A stretch of 64,000 nucleotides of DNA from Verticiella sediminum (GCF_007558815.1 NZ_VLTJ01000025.1:1-64000), one strand, 5' to 3'; positions 50,143 to 59,447 are shown, counted from the stretch's first letter. A program made the numbers and translations. Notes: generated by a model not told the origin, from the sequence alone.

Positions 50143-52251
50143 TCATTTGTCTCCCCGCTTGCCGTAGAGGCGAGCGAACTCGGCCTCCAGACGCTTGAAT
50201 TCCTGGTTGAAGTCGAGTGTACGCCGTTGCGAGGTCATGGCCATCAGCGCCCGGCTGCCGCCGCCTTCCGGCCGCAGCCACACCCAGAGCCGGCGCTCGC
50301 GCACGTAGAACATGGCGAACACGCCCATCACCAACAGCAGGCAGCCCGTATAGACAGCCAGCTTGCCCGGCGAGCGGTTGAGCTGGAACACGCTGGCCTG
50401 CACGTGCTTGAAGTCGCTCAGCACGAACGCCACGGGCGCGGGATACAGGGAGAGATCGGACAGCGCCGCGAGACTTTGCCGCAGCCAGGCATCCTGTTGC
50501 TGGGCGAGCGCCAATGAGGCCGCGTCCACCGGGGGCAGCCCGTGGGCCTCGCGCGATACCGCCCGCAGGTCGGCCATCGCGCCGCCCAGCAGGCGCACCA
50601 CCACCTCGGCCGCACGCGGCAGCTCGTCGGCGGGCACGTTGGCTTCCAGGAACGCCGTCAGCGCCTGCAGACCGCCGTCGGCGAACACGTCCAGCGCCCG
50701 ATTGGCCGAATCCTCCACCGCACGCGCCATCTCCTGCGCCGCGGCGGCGCCCTGGCCGCCCTCGGTGTTGCGCCGGGCGAAGCGGCGAGCGGCCTCGGCG
50801 CGGGCCTCGCCGTCGGCCAGCGTGGCGCGCAGTTGCAGGAACTCGGTGAGCGTACCGTCCTCGCCCGCGGGAATCCGCACGTAGCGAAAGGACTCCTGCG
50901 CATTGCGGCGCGTACCGAGCAGGAATACGCGCTGGTCGTCCAGCGTGACCGGCAGCATGTAGTTGTGGAATTCGCTGACCTGGCCGGCCGCGTCGACGAG
51001 CTGGTATTCGATGCTGGGCCCCACGTTCTGGAAACGCCGGCCGAGATCGCGCACCGCACTGCCCGTGACGGCCGCCACGTGCTCGCCGAGCGCCATCGGC
51101 TGCGCCGCGCCGGCCTGCTCCACGTTCTCGACGTTGATCGGGCGCAGGGCCGTGAAGCGCAGCGCGCCGGCGGGCCCAGGCGCGGCGGCGTCGGCCAGCT
51201 CGACCGTGTCGCCGATCACACCCTGCACGCGGAACGGCTCGCCGCCAAGGCCGTCCAGCGCATAGCCCGTCAGCGTGACGGAACTGCCGCCATCGTCGAA
51301 GCTGGACTGATACACCGTCACGCCCTTGTACGTCAGCGGTTCGTTGACCCGGATCGTGTAGGGAAACGACTCGCCCGTCTGCGGGTCGGTGACCGTCACA
51401 TCGCTGCGAAAATCGCTCGGCATGCCGGTCGCGTAGTAATCGACCGTGAACTTGTCCAGGCGGATCTGGAAGGGCAAGGGCTGCACCAAGGCGCCGTCGC
51501 CCAGCATGACCACCGAATTCGCGGTCTGCACACCCTCAGGGATCAGCGCCGTCGCCCGGTAGCCCGGGTTGTCGACCGACAGCCGGCCGCTGCCCGGCAC
51601 GTCGGCCAGGCGCATGTTCTCGTACACCGGCTGCTTGCCGCCCAGCCAGACTTGCAGGCGGATCGGCAATTCACTGTCGAACAGCCCGCCCACGCAGATG
51701 ACCACGATGGCGAGGTGGGCGCAGATGTAACCCAGCCGGTTGCCGGCGCCGGCCTTGGCGGCGACCACCATGCCCTCGCCCTGCGCCCGGGCGCGCACCC
51801 GAAAGCCCCGCCGCGTCAGCCAGCGCTCCGCCCGCTCGGCGGCCTGCGCCGGCGCCGCGTCGGCATGCGCCTCTGCACGATGCGGGAAGGATCGCCAACT
51901 GGTTTCGCGCGCGTGCTCGCGAAACGACATCGCGTCGCGCAGCAGCGTGGGCGCGTTGCGCCACAGGCACACGCTGGTCGACAGCACCAGGAAGGTCATG
52001 ATGAGCAGGAACCAGCCGGCGTTGTAGACGTTGTAGAGCTGCAGCAGATCGAACAGCCGCGCCCAGAACGGGCCGAACTGATCGACGTAGTTGTTGAGCG
52101 GCTGATTCTGCGGCAACACCGTGCCGGCGACGCTGGCGATGCTGATCAGCGTGAGCAGGCTGATGGCAAAACGCATCGAACCGATCAGTTCGATGAAGTC
52201 AGCGAATCGGCGGCGGGACGGTACAGGTGTGGAAACGGCGACTTGGCTCAT
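50143..52251 (-). CDS. resB: cytochrome c biogenesis protein ResB (Ccs1)
   Basis: 702 residues from ATG 52251 (MSQVAVSTPVPSRRRFADF). Three early membrane segments (about 24-45, 75-95, 170-190), a large periplasmic domain (about 205-620) and a last membrane segment near 640 match ResB/Ccs1, the haem-escort partner of the WWD protein. An Ala/Glu/Arg-rich stretch near 505-595 lengthens the periplasmic domain, as is common in betaproteobacteria. Encoded between cytochrome c4 and CcsB, so all three are likely cotranscribed. Confidence 0.93.
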   Translation of the reverse strand: MSQVAVSTPVPSRRRFADFIELIGSMRFAISLLTLISIASVAGTVLPQNQPLNNYVDQFGPFWARLFDLLQLYNVYNAGWFLLIMTFLVLSTSVCLWRNAPTLLRDAMSFREHARETSWRSFPHRAEAHADAAPAQAAERAERWLTRRGFRVRARAQGEGMVVAAKAGAGNRLGYICAHLAIVVICVGGLFDSELPIRLQVWLGGKQPVYENMRLADVPGSGRLSVDNPGYRATALIPEGVQTANSVVMLGDGALVQPLPFQIRLDKFTVDYYATGMPSDFRSDVTVTDPQTGESFPYTIRVNEPLTYKGVTVYQSSFDDGGSSVTLTGYALDGLGGEPFRVQGVIGDTVELADAAAPGPAGALRFTALRPINVENVEQAGAAQPMALGEHVAAVTGSAVRDLGRRFQNVGPSIEYQLVDAAGQVSEFHNYMLPVTLDDQRVFLLGTRRNAQESFRYVRIPAGEDGTLTEFLQLRATLADGEARAEAARRFARRNTEGGQGAAAAQEMARAVEDSANRALDVFADGGLQALTAFLEANVPADELPRAAEVVVRLLGGAMADLRAVSREAHGLPPVDAASLALAQQQDAWLRQSLAALSDLSLYPAPVAFVLSDFKHVQASVFQLNRSPGKLAVYTGCLLLVMGVFAMFYVRERRLWVWLRPEGGGSRALMAMTSQRRTLDFNQEFKRLEAEFARLYGKRGDK

Positions 52252-52380
52252 CGGGAAAACGAAAACACCGTGGCGGGCATGGTGGCGCGCCCGGCAAAGC
52301 ATACCCGGGCCGCGCTGCCTCGGCCCAGGGCCGCACGCCGACGCACCGTTGAGGTTCGGAGCCCCGCCGCCGGGAAAAGT

Positions 52381-53058
52381 TCAGCGCAGGCCGGCGGCGT
52401 AATCGGACACCGCCCGGATCTCGGCGTCGGTGAGCCGCAGGGCGATGTCGTGCATCGGCTGGTTGCTGCTGCGCTCGCCGCTGCGGAAATGCTCGAGCTG
52501 GGTTTGGATATAGCTGCTGAACTGCCCGCCGAGATAGGGATACTGCCCCGGAATGCCAGCGCCGTCGGCGCCGTGACAGGCCGCACAGGCCGGCACGTTC
52601 TTGCTGGCGATGCCGCCGCGCCAGATCTTCTGGCCCAGTTCGACCAGATCCTCATGGCCCGCGGTGGCCGGGTTCTGCACCGTCTGCGTGGCGATGTAGA
52701 GCGACAGGTCGGCGATGTCCTGGTCGCTGAGCGGCTGGGCCATCGGGTTCATCACCGGGCTCACCCGCACGGGCGGCGCGCCGTCGGGCCCGGGCCGCAG
52801 GTCGCGCAACTGGTGCTGGATGTAGGAAGCCGGCTGGCCGGCCAGCTTGGGGTTGGCCTCGATGGAACTGTCGCCCGCCGCGCCGTGGCAGCTCGCACAG
52901 GAGACGAGGCCGCGTGCCGCATCGCCCTGCTCGAACAGGCTGGCGCCGCGCTTGGCGTCCGGCTTGGCCACTCCCTCCGCCGCATGCGACGGTACGACGA
53001 AAGACACTCCGATCATCAGACTGCTTGCCAAAAGCATCCGGGACAGCACAGGCTTCAT
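52381..53058 (-). CDS. dihaem cytochrome c4
   Basis: 225 residues from ATG 53058 with GAGG at 5 bases. Signal peptide about 1-26 (cleavage near SHAAE). Two haem sites: CASCH at 54-58 and CAACH at 158-162, each followed by a Met-containing axial-ligand segment (NPMAQPLSDQDI and NQPMHDIALRLTD). Cytochrome c4 donates electrons to cbb3 or other terminal oxidases in the periplasm. It is the first gene of the unit that also encodes its own haem-attachment machinery. A TAGAAT on the minus strand in 53059-53288 may be its -10. Confidence 0.95.
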   Translation of the reverse strand: MKPVLSRMLLASSLMIGVSFVVPSHAAEGVAKPDAKRGASLFEQGDAARGLVSCASCHGAAGDSSIEANPKLAGQPASYIQHQLRDLRPGPDGAPPVRVSPVMNPMAQPLSDQDIADLSLYIATQTVQNPATAGHEDLVELGQKIWRGGIASKNVPACAACHGADGAGIPGQYPYLGGQFSSYIQTQLEHFRSGERSSNQPMHDIALRLTDAEIRAVSDYAAGLR

Positions 53059-53288
53059 GTAGACCTCGTAACCGACGGAGAGGACGGCCGGCAGATGCAC
53101 GAAAATAGTGCAAGGCGCAACAAACCTTTCGATTCTACCGTCAAAGGGCGGGCTCGACCGTAGGGCAAAACCCCTAGGTTGACGCTAGGCCCGGGTGCAT
53201 TCGGCTCCGGTGCGCTGCACAAGCGGAGTGCGGCGCACTGCCTTGGGCTGCCCTGAGCCGCTTGGGCAGCCCCACGAGGCTGGCCCCT

Positions 53289-54233
53289 TCAGGTCGCCTG
53301 CGCCAACCCCGTCTCGTAGACCAGTTGGGCCGCCGCCAGGTCCTCCAGCGCCGAACCGACCGATTTGAACACCGTCACGGTATCCGCGTCTTCGCGGCCG
53401 CGGGCCGTGCCCCGGCAGAGCGCGTCCAGCCGCCCGCGGACGTCCTGGGCGCACAGCGTGCCCGCCGCCTGGGCCGCCAGCAGGTCGCCCGCCTTGGCCA
53501 GCGCCTCGTCCGTGTCCACGTAGACCGCGCTGCCCGCGAAGCAACCGGGATCGGCCTCGATCATCGACGGCTTGAAACTGCCGATCAGGTCCAGGTGCGT
53601 TCCCGGCGCCAGCCAGTCGCCCTGGACCAGCGGGGCCTCGGAAAGCGTGGCGCAGCTCACGATGTGCGCCCGGCGCACCGCGGCCTCCAGGTCCGTGACC
53701 GGCTGCGCCTCCCAGCCCTGGGCGGCGAGACTGTCGGCCAGCCGCGCGGCGGACGCCGCGCGCCGACTCCATACACGCACGCGGCGCAGTGCGCGCACGG
53801 CGCCATAGGCCGGTGCGAGCATGGCCGCGACGCGGCCGGAGCCGACGATCAGCAGCTCCTGCGCGTCGGCCCGCGCGAGGTAGTCGGCGGCCAGGGCCGA
53901 GGCCGCCGCGGTGCGGCGCGACGTCACTTCGTCGCCATCGACATAGGCCAGCGGCACGCCCGTGGCGGCGTCATACAGCGCATAGGTCGAATGCAGGCCG
54001 GGCAGGCCGCGGCGGGCGTTGTCCGGGTAGATGTTCACGGTCTTGATGCCCAGGTAGCCCGCCGCATTCCAGGCCGGCATGATGAGCACCGTGCCCTGCC
54101 CGCCGTTGGCGCCCACCGTGTGCGTGTGCCGCAGGGGGACGTCGGCGCCCTCGGCGAAGGCGCGGCGCAGCGCGGGAATCAGGGTCTCGAAGCCCAGGGC
54201 GGCGCGCGTGCGCGCCGCGTCGAAAACGATCAT
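53289..54233 (-). CDS. ornithine cyclodeaminase/mu-crystallin family protein
   Basis: 314 residues. Family marks: GTVLIMPAWN, YLGIKTVNIYPDN (about 61-73, conserved Lys), TG.PLAYVDG....RTAAASALAA, the NAD-binding VGSGRVAA near 131-138, and DLIGSFKPSMIEAD near 215-228. Members include ornithine cyclodeaminase, alanine dehydrogenase and ketimine (pyrroline- or piperideine-2-carboxylate) reductases; sequence alone does not choose. It is last in the eight-gene amino-acid unit, so it probably handles a product of the imported compound. Confidence 0.88.
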   Translation of the reverse strand: MIVFDAARTRAALGFETLIPALRRAFAEGADVPLRHTHTVGANGGQGTVLIMPAWNAAGYLGIKTVNIYPDNARRGLPGLHSTYALYDAATGVPLAYVDGDEVTSRRTAAASALAADYLARADAQELLIVGSGRVAAMLAPAYGAVRALRRVRVWSRRAASAARLADSLAAQGWEAQPVTDLEAAVRRAHIVSCATLSEAPLVQGDWLAPGTHLDLIGSFKPSMIEADPGCFAGSAVYVDTDEALAKAGDLLAAQAAGTLCAQDVRGRLDALCRGTARGREDADTVTVFKSVGSALEDLAAAQLVYETGLAQAT

Positions 54234-54254
54234 GGCAATCTCGAAGAAGGAAGT

Positions 54255-55373
54255 TCAGCGCAACAGGGTGGCGAAGGGCTCGATGGTGCTGCGATCGGCC
54301 TGGCGGCCCGGTGCCGGCACGGCGATGCCCATGCCCGGCGCATCCCCGAGCGCGACGCGGCCGGCGGCGATGCGCCGCGCCGCCGGCGGCGCCAGGTGTC
54401 GCAGATGGTCGTGGAACTCGTGGTACTCCGCGATCGCGACGTTGCGCGAGGCTGCGGCGAAATGCAGGGTGGCGGTCTGCATGACGGCGGTGGCGTAGGT
54501 TTGCGGCGTGCTCGGCACCCCCAGGGCGGCGGCCTGCGCATCCAGTCGCTGCGCGCCCGAGAATCCGCCGCACAGCCCCAGGCAGAACTGCAGATAGCCC
54601 ACCGCGCGCGCTTCGAGCAGCGCGGCGAAGCGCTGCTCCAGATACTCCGCCTCCGTCGCGATCACCGGCATGCTGCGGTTGATGTCCGCCATGCCCGCGA
54701 CATCGTCGAACGGCAGCGGGGCCTGCAGGGCCTGCACGCCGTAAGTGCGCAGCCGCTCGCACCAGGCCGGCGCATCGTCGCGGGTGAGCTGGTTGACCGC
54801 GTCGGCCCACAACCGGGTGCCGGGCCCCACGGCGGCGCGCACAGCGGCCACGCGCGCGCAGTCCGGCTCCAGGCCCAGGGCGCCGATCTTCATCTTCACC
54901 GCGGTGTGGCCCGCCGCGACGTAGCCGCGCATCTCCGCCGCCAGGTCGGCCGGGTGCGCACCGTCGCGGTACAGCCCGCCGCTGGCGTACACCGCGGCCA
55001 CGCCGTCGGTGCCGCCCAGCGCCCGCCAGAGCGGGATGCCGCGCGTGCGCGCATGCGCGTCCCAGCAGGCCATGTCGGCCGCGCTCCACGCTGCCGCGAC
55101 CTGAGCGCTGGACGCCGGCGGGCAGCGCCAACCGCCGGGCGCGTCGATGCGCATGCCCAGGAGGCGCGGCGCCACGTCATTGGCCAGTTCGGCCAGCACC
55201 GGCGCCGGGTCGGCCGGGGCCGACCACGCCTCGCCCAGGCCCCAGGCGCCGTTGTCCAGATGCACCGCCAGCAGCGGCGCCTGGCGTTCGCGCCAGCGGA
55301 AGCTGGGATTCCAGGCCCGCCCGTCCAGCGTCCGGTGAAAGCGCAGGACGTCGACGCGCGCGATGCGCGTCAT
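54255..55373 (-). CDS. enolase-superfamily (mandelate racemase/muconate lactonizing) protein with altered active site
   Basis: 372 residues. The two-domain enolase-superfamily layout is clear, with KMK (160-162, first catalytic Lys pair) and the first metal ligand Asp191. At the second ligand, where E.P is expected, it has Gln217 (ALQAPLP); the third position is Glu241. The second acid/base position, Lys in the MLE group or Asp in the MR group, reads Cys264 in LQFCLGLCGG, and the MR-type His is replaced by Gln291. So it is either a specialised catalyst or an inactive relative. The start overlaps the stop of the binding-protein gene. Confidence 0.85.
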   Translation of the reverse strand: MTRIARVDVLRFHRTLDGRAWNPSFRWRERQAPLLAVHLDNGAWGLGEAWSAPADPAPVLAELANDVAPRLLGMRIDAPGGWRCPPASSAQVAAAWSAADMACWDAHARTRGIPLWRALGGTDGVAAVYASGGLYRDGAHPADLAAEMRGYVAAGHTAVKMKIGALGLEPDCARVAAVRAAVGPGTRLWADAVNQLTRDDAPAWCERLRTYGVQALQAPLPFDDVAGMADINRSMPVIATEAEYLEQRFAALLEARAVGYLQFCLGLCGGFSGAQRLDAQAAALGVPSTPQTYATAVMQTATLHFAAASRNVAIAEYHEFHDHLRHLAPPAARRIAAGRVALGDAPGMGIAVPAPGRQADRSTIEPFATLLR

Positions 55374-56221
55374 TGCGCCCACTGCTCCTTGATGAGCGAC
55401 GGCGTCGAGCTTGCTTCCACACCCTTGCCCTTGAGGTACTGGGCATAGAGCTCCTGCACGCGGCCGCTCTCGTACAGCTTGCGGAATTCGCCGTCGAGGT
55501 ACTCCTTGAACGCCTGGTCTTCCTGTTTGCGCATGCCGGCGCTGGTCGAGAGCGCGACCACCGGGCTGGGGATCACGATCTCGCCCTTCTTGATGCGCGA
55601 GTAGGCGACCGCGAGCACCGGCGTATAGAAGCCGATGGCGTCCACGCGGCGGGCGAACAGCGCGGCCACGGCCTCGTCGTTGTTGCCGAACCGTTCGATG
55701 GTGGCGTTCTGCAGACGCTTGGTGAGGTCGCGGTCCGGCGCCGTGCCCAGGCCCACGCCGACGCGGGTGCCGGACTGGTCGAGGTCGTCCCAGGTCTTGA
55801 CGCTCAGCCCATCGCGCACCAGCACGCCCTGGGCGTACCAGAACAGCGGCTCGTCCGTGAAATCCGCGGCCTTCTTGCGCTCCTCGGTCGCGTCCAGGAT
55901 GAACATCACGTCCATCTGCCCGGCCTGCAGGCCCGCCACCGCATTGCCCCAGGTGGTCTCGACCGTCTGCACCTTGACGCCCAGGTCCTTGGCAACCTCC
56001 TCGGCGATCAGCACGCCCAGGCCGGTCCATTGTCCCGTGGCCGGGTCCTTGAAGTAGTAGGGATCGCCTGGCGCGACGCCGATGCGCATCACGCCGCTCT
56101 GCTTGATCTGCTCCATGGTGGAAGGGGCCTGCGCGTGCGCGGCGAGTGGTGCCGCCGCGAGTGCGGTGGCCAGGCCCAGCGCCGCGAGGCAGCGCTGCAT
56201 GAACGAAAACGAGGTGAACAT
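55370..56221 (-). CDS. amino-acid ABC transporter substrate-binding protein
   Basis: 283 residues. Signal peptide about 1-30 (cleavage near AHAQA). The SBP family 3 pattern is clear: MRIGVAPGDPYYFKDPATGQWTG (about 50-72, key parts), VDAIGFYTPVLAV, and a Lys-rich C-terminus. It delivers a polar amino acid or related compound to the two permeases encoded just upstream. Neighbouring enzymes suggest a cyclic or basic amino acid, but the ligand is not shown by sequence. Confidence 0.92.
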   Translation of the reverse strand: MFTSFSFMQRCLAALGLATALAAAPLAAHAQAPSTMEQIKQSGVMRIGVAPGDPYYFKDPATGQWTGLGVLIAEEVAKDLGVKVQTVETTWGNAVAGLQAGQMDVMFILDATEERKKAADFTDEPLFWYAQGVLVRDGLSVKTWDDLDQSGTRVGVGLGTAPDRDLTKRLQNATIERFGNNDEAVAALFARRVDAIGFYTPVLAVAYSRIKKGEIVIPSPVVALSTSAGMRKQEDQAFKEYLDGEFRKLYESGRVQELYAQYLKGKGVEASSTPSLIKEQWAQ

Positions 56222-56239
56222 GGCAGTGACTCCGAGGGT

Positions 56240-56905
56240 TTACTGGCGTTGCAGATACCGCTTTTCCAGGCGCGATGCCAGGTACGTGCCGGGGTAGATG
56301 AGGAGGAAGTACACCAGGGCGAGAATGGTGAAGGTCTCGAGCGGGTTGAAGTACACGGTGCTGAGCCAGCGGCCCTGGTACATCAGCTCGTGCACGGTGA
56401 TCACGGACGCCACCGAGGTGTTCTTGGCGAGTTCGATGCCGCGGTTGGTGAAGGCGGGCAGCATGCGCCGCATCACCTGGGGCAGCACCACGCGCCGCAG
56501 CGCCCGCGCGCGCGTCATGCCCAGCGCCTTGGCGCCCTCCCACTGCCCGCGCGGGATCGACAGCATGCCGCCGCGAAAGATCTCGGCCGCGTAGGCCGAC
56601 GAGTTGAGCACCAGGCCGAACAGGGCCGCGGTGAACGGGCTGAGCTGCACCCCCAGCAGGATCGGCATGGCATAGAAGAACCACACCAGTTGCACGAGGA
56701 TCGGAATGTTCCGGAAAACCTCCACGTAGCCGCGCGCCGTCCAAGCAATGAGCGGGTTGCGCGACAGGCGCGCCAGCCCGATGAGCAGGCCCAGCAGCAT
56801 GCACAGCGGAAAGGCGATGGCCCACAGCAGCGCGGTCGTGCCCAGCCCGCGCAGCAGCACGATGTAATTGTCGAACAGCGGGGCGAAGTTCCAGGTGTAG
56901 TCCAT
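56240..56905 (-). CDS. amino-acid ABC transporter permease (HisM/GlnP type), second subunit
   Basis: 221 residues with five membrane segments and the EAA coupling loop GQWEGAKALGMTRARALRRVVLPQ (about 125-148, in parts). Pairs with the permease encoded one gene upstream; the intergenic gap is a single base. Together they form the membrane channel of a polar amino acid importer. Confidence 0.93.
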   Translation of the reverse strand: MDYTWNFAPLFDNYIVLLRGLGTTALLWAIAFPLCMLLGLLIGLARLSRNPLIAWTARGYVEVFRNIPILVQLVWFFYAMPILLGVQLSPFTAALFGLVLNSSAYAAEIFRGGMLSIPRGQWEGAKALGMTRARALRRVVLPQVMRRMLPAFTNRGIELAKNTSVASVITVHELMYQGRWLSTVYFNPLETFTILALVYFLLIYPGTYLASRLEKRYLQRQ

Positions 56906-56906
56906 C

Positions 56907-57581
56907 TCAGCCTCCGACGTGCGATACGAGCAGGCGCTTCTCGGCCACCCGCGCGAGCATGCTGAGCAGCAGCAGCGACACGAAGAAAAGCAGCGCGACC
57001 GTGGAATACACCTCCAGCGGCCGGAAGGTCGCCGAATTCACCTGCATCGCCTGGTAGAGCAGATCGGCATAGGCCAGCGTGGAGGCGAGCGCGGTGGTCT
57101 TGATGAGCTCGAAGGAGCGCTCCATGAAAGGCGCGAGCATGCGCTGCATGGCCTGCGGCAGCACGATGCGGCGCAAGGCCTGCCGGTTGCTCATGCCGAT
57201 GGCGCGCGCACCTTCCCATTGGCCGCGCTCGATCGACTGCACGCCGCCGCGAAACACCTCGGCGTAGAAGGCGCCCGACTGCGTCGCCAGCGCGATCACC
57301 GCGGCGGCATAGGGCGACAGCGAGATGTCCAGCACTACCGGCAGCGCATAATAGGCCCAGAAGAAGTGCACCAGCGGCGGCGTGTTGCGATAGAACTCGG
57401 TGATCCACAGCGCCGGCAACCGCAGTGCGCGCCGGGCCGACAGCCGCATCGTGGCGAGCACCGCGCCGAACACCACGCCCAGCACGATCGACACGGCGGC
57501 GATGCGGAACGTGCCCCACAGCCCGGTGAGGAACATCCCGCGGTAGGCCCACATCGCGCCGAAATCCCATTCATAGCCCAT
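56907..57581 (-). CDS. amino-acid ABC transporter permease (HisQ type), first subunit
   Basis: 224 residues from ATG 57581, which has a GGAGAG site upstream; the frame to 57689 overlaps the aminotransferase gene and is not coding. Five membrane segments and the EAA loop GQWEGARAIGMSNRQALRR (about 124-142) mark a His/Gln-type importer permease. It lies 19 bases after the aminotransferase gene. Confidence 0.93.
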   Translation of the reverse strand: MGYEWDFGAMWAYRGMFLTGLWGTFRIAAVSIVLGVVFGAVLATMRLSARRALRLPALWITEFYRNTPPLVHFFWAYYALPVVLDISLSPYAAAVIALATQSGAFYAEVFRGGVQSIERGQWEGARAIGMSNRQALRRIVLPQAMQRMLAPFMERSFELIKTTALASTLAYADLLYQAMQVNSATFRPLEVYSTVALLFFVSLLLLSMLARVAEKRLLVSHVGG

Positions 57582-57600
57582 GAGCCTCTCCGCTTCGGTG

Positions 57601-58533
57601 TCAGCGCGCGACGTAGTCGGCGTAGAGCGCGGCCAGGCGCGCCGTGACCGGCCCCAGGCCTTCCGTGATCTCGCCGACGGGCCGGCCATCGATCTCGCGC
57701 ACGGGCGTGAGCCCGCCCAGCGTGCCCGTCACGAAGGCCTCGTCCGCGGCATAGGTCTGGGCCAGCGTGAAGTCGCCCTCGTAGACCGTCATGCCCGCCT
57801 CGCGCGCCAGGCGCAGCACGGTCTGCCGGGTGATGCCGTTGAAGTTGTAGAGCCCGCTGGAGCACCACAGCTCGCCCTTGCGCACGATGAAGAAATTGGT
57901 CGAGTTGCAGCTCGCCACGAAGCCCCGGGAATCCAGCATCAGGGCCTCGTCCGCGCCGGCGTTGATGGCCTGGATCAGCGCCTGGATGAAGTTCAGCCGG
58001 CTGTGCGAGTTCAGGTGCAGGTCGAACACATCCGGATTGCTGCACCGGATCGTCGACGTGAAGAGCTTGAGCCCGCGCGCCTTGGCCGCGGCATCGACCA
58101 CCTTGTGCTCGGCCACGCACACGATGGTCGCGCCGCCCAGGATGAAGCGCGGGTCCTGGTTGGGCGTGCTCTTGCGGCCCCGGGTGATCATCAGCCGGGC
58201 ATGCGCGCCGTCGGTCATGCCGTTGCGCGTGAAGGTCTGCATCACGACGTCCTTGGTTTCTTCGCGCGACATGCCGATGTCCAGCATGATGGCGCGCGCG
58301 CCCTCGAACAACCGGTCGATGTGCGCATCGAAGGACACCACCTTGCCCTTGACCAGCCGCAGGCCCTCCCACACGCCGTCGCCGCACACGAAGCCGGCGT
58401 CGAAGATGGAGACCGACGCCTGATCGCGCGGGACGAACTCGCCATTGAGATAGACCAGCACCTGCGCGTTGCGCGGGTCGGCCACATAGGCCTGGGAACT
58501 GGTCTGCGAGCGGAACGAAGGGGTGAAAGTCAT
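57601..58533 (-). CDS. class IV aminotransferase-like protein, PLP lysine replaced
   Basis: 310 residues with the class IV (branched-chain/D-amino acid) fold: SVSIFDAGFVCGDGVWEGLR (about 41-60), RLMITRGRKSTPNQDPR and TGTLGGLTPVREIDG. The segment that should hold the PLP lysine reads LNSHSRLNFIQ, with Arg179 where relatives as I recall them have Lys; no lysine occurs between Lys156 and Lys219. The Glu that usually contacts the pyridine nitrogen is Ser208. It may be a non-transaminating relative. It lies inside an amino-acid import unit. Confidence 0.88.
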   Translation of the reverse strand: MTFTPSFRSQTSSQAYVADPRNAQVLVYLNGEFVPRDQASVSIFDAGFVCGDGVWEGLRLVKGKVVSFDAHIDRLFEGARAIMLDIGMSREETKDVVMQTFTRNGMTDGAHARLMITRGRKSTPNQDPRFILGGATIVCVAEHKVVDAAAKARGLKLFTSTIRCSNPDVFDLHLNSHSRLNFIQALIQAINAGADEALMLDSRGFVASCNSTNFFIVRKGELWCSSGLYNFNGITRQTVLRLAREAGMTVYEGDFTLAQTYAADEAFVTGTLGGLTPVREIDGRPVGEITEGLGPVTARLAALYADYVAR

Positions 58534-58583
58534 GGCTATGTCCGGTGACGGGGCCGGCCGGCGCGCCGGCTCGGGGAAATGCC

Positions 58584-58622
58584 GGGCCGCCCCGAGTTTC
58601 CTTGCCCCCGCGAGGGGGGCAG
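58584..58622 (+). repeat. dispersed palindromic repeat, partial copy
   Basis: GGGCCGCCCC, a short spacer, TTGCCCCC-GCGA-GGGGGGCAG. The order matches the element at 248-310 (GGGCCGCCCC ... GCCCCC ... GGGGGCAG). It lies in the 119-base gap between the ABC ATPase and aminotransferase genes, and further GC-rich inverted repeats follow to about 58650. Confidence 0.55.
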
Positions 58623-58652
58623 TCTGGGCGCCGCCCGGCCTCCGGGGGGCCC

Positions 58653-59447
58653 TCAGAAACTGAAGGCGGTGAAACGTTCGAGAAAGCGCTGGGTGCGCTC
58701 GCGCTGGGGATGCTTGAGCACGGCTTCGGGCGGGCCCTCTTCGTGGAAGACGCCGTCGGCGACGAAGACCACGCGGCTCGCGAAGTGGTAGGCGAAGCCC
58801 AGCTCGTGCGTCACGAGCAGCATCGTGCGCCCTTCGCTGCCGAGGTCGCGGATCACGCTCAGCACCTCGCCCACCAGTTCCGGGTCCAGCGAGGAGGTGG
58901 GCTCGTCAAAGAGCAGCACCTGGGGCTCCATGGCCAGCGCGCGGGCGATCGCCACCCGCTGCTGCTGCCCGCCGGACAAGCGGCCGGGATACACGTGCGC
59001 CTTGTCGGCCAGGCCGACCTTGTCCAGCTCGCGCATCGCCTTGGCATGGGCCGCGTCGCGCGCCTCGCCCTTCACGGTGCGCAGCCCCTCCATGACGTTC
59101 TGCACCACCGTCATGTGCGGGAACAGGTTGAACTGCTGGAACACCATGCCCACCGAGCGGCGCACCGCGCACAGCTCGGCTTCGCTGTACTGCATCACCC
59201 GCTCGCCGCCGGCCTGCGCACCCGTCGGGCGGCCCACGGTGCGGCCCAGGATCTCGATCTCGCCGGCGCTGGGCATCTCCATGAAGTTCAGGCAGCGCAG
59301 CAAGGTGCTCTTGCCCGAGCCGCTGGAGCCCAGGATGGCGATGCGCTCGCCCGGCGCCACGTCGAGGTCGATGCCGCGCAGGACGTGCAGATCGCCGAAG
59401 CGCTTGTGCAGGCCGCGGATGCGGATGATGGACGATGGAGTGCTCAT
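58653..59447 (-). CDS. amino-acid ABC transporter ATPase
   Basis: 264 residues from ATG 59447. Walker A GSSGSGKST (about 38-46), signature LSGGQQQR near 156-163, Walker B VLLFDEPTSSLD near 176-187 and H-loop THE near 211. Sequence type is that of polar amino acid importers (GlnQ/HisP). Its start overlaps the stop of the XRE-cupin regulator gene (ATGA), so regulator and transporter are expressed together. Confidence 0.94.
   Translation of the reverse strand: MSTPSSIIRIRGLHKRFGDLHVLRGIDLDVAPGERIAILGSSGSGKSTLLRCLNFMEMPSAGEIEILGRTVGRPTGAQAGGERVMQYSEAELCAVRRSVGMVFQQFNLFPHMTVVQNVMEGLRTVKGEARDAAHAKAMRELDKVGLADKAHVYPGRLSGGQQQRVAIARALAMEPQVLLFDEPTSSLDPELVGEVLSVIRDLGSEGRTMLLVTHELGFAYHFASRVVFVADGVFHEEGPPEAVLKHPQRERTQRFLERFTAFSF

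Noticed and set aside
54255-56825. An 856-codon frame suggesting a fusion of the enolase-superfamily protein with the binding protein region.
   Set aside because: The upstream half is out of frame with the real binding protein and permease genes, which carry clear motifs in other frames.
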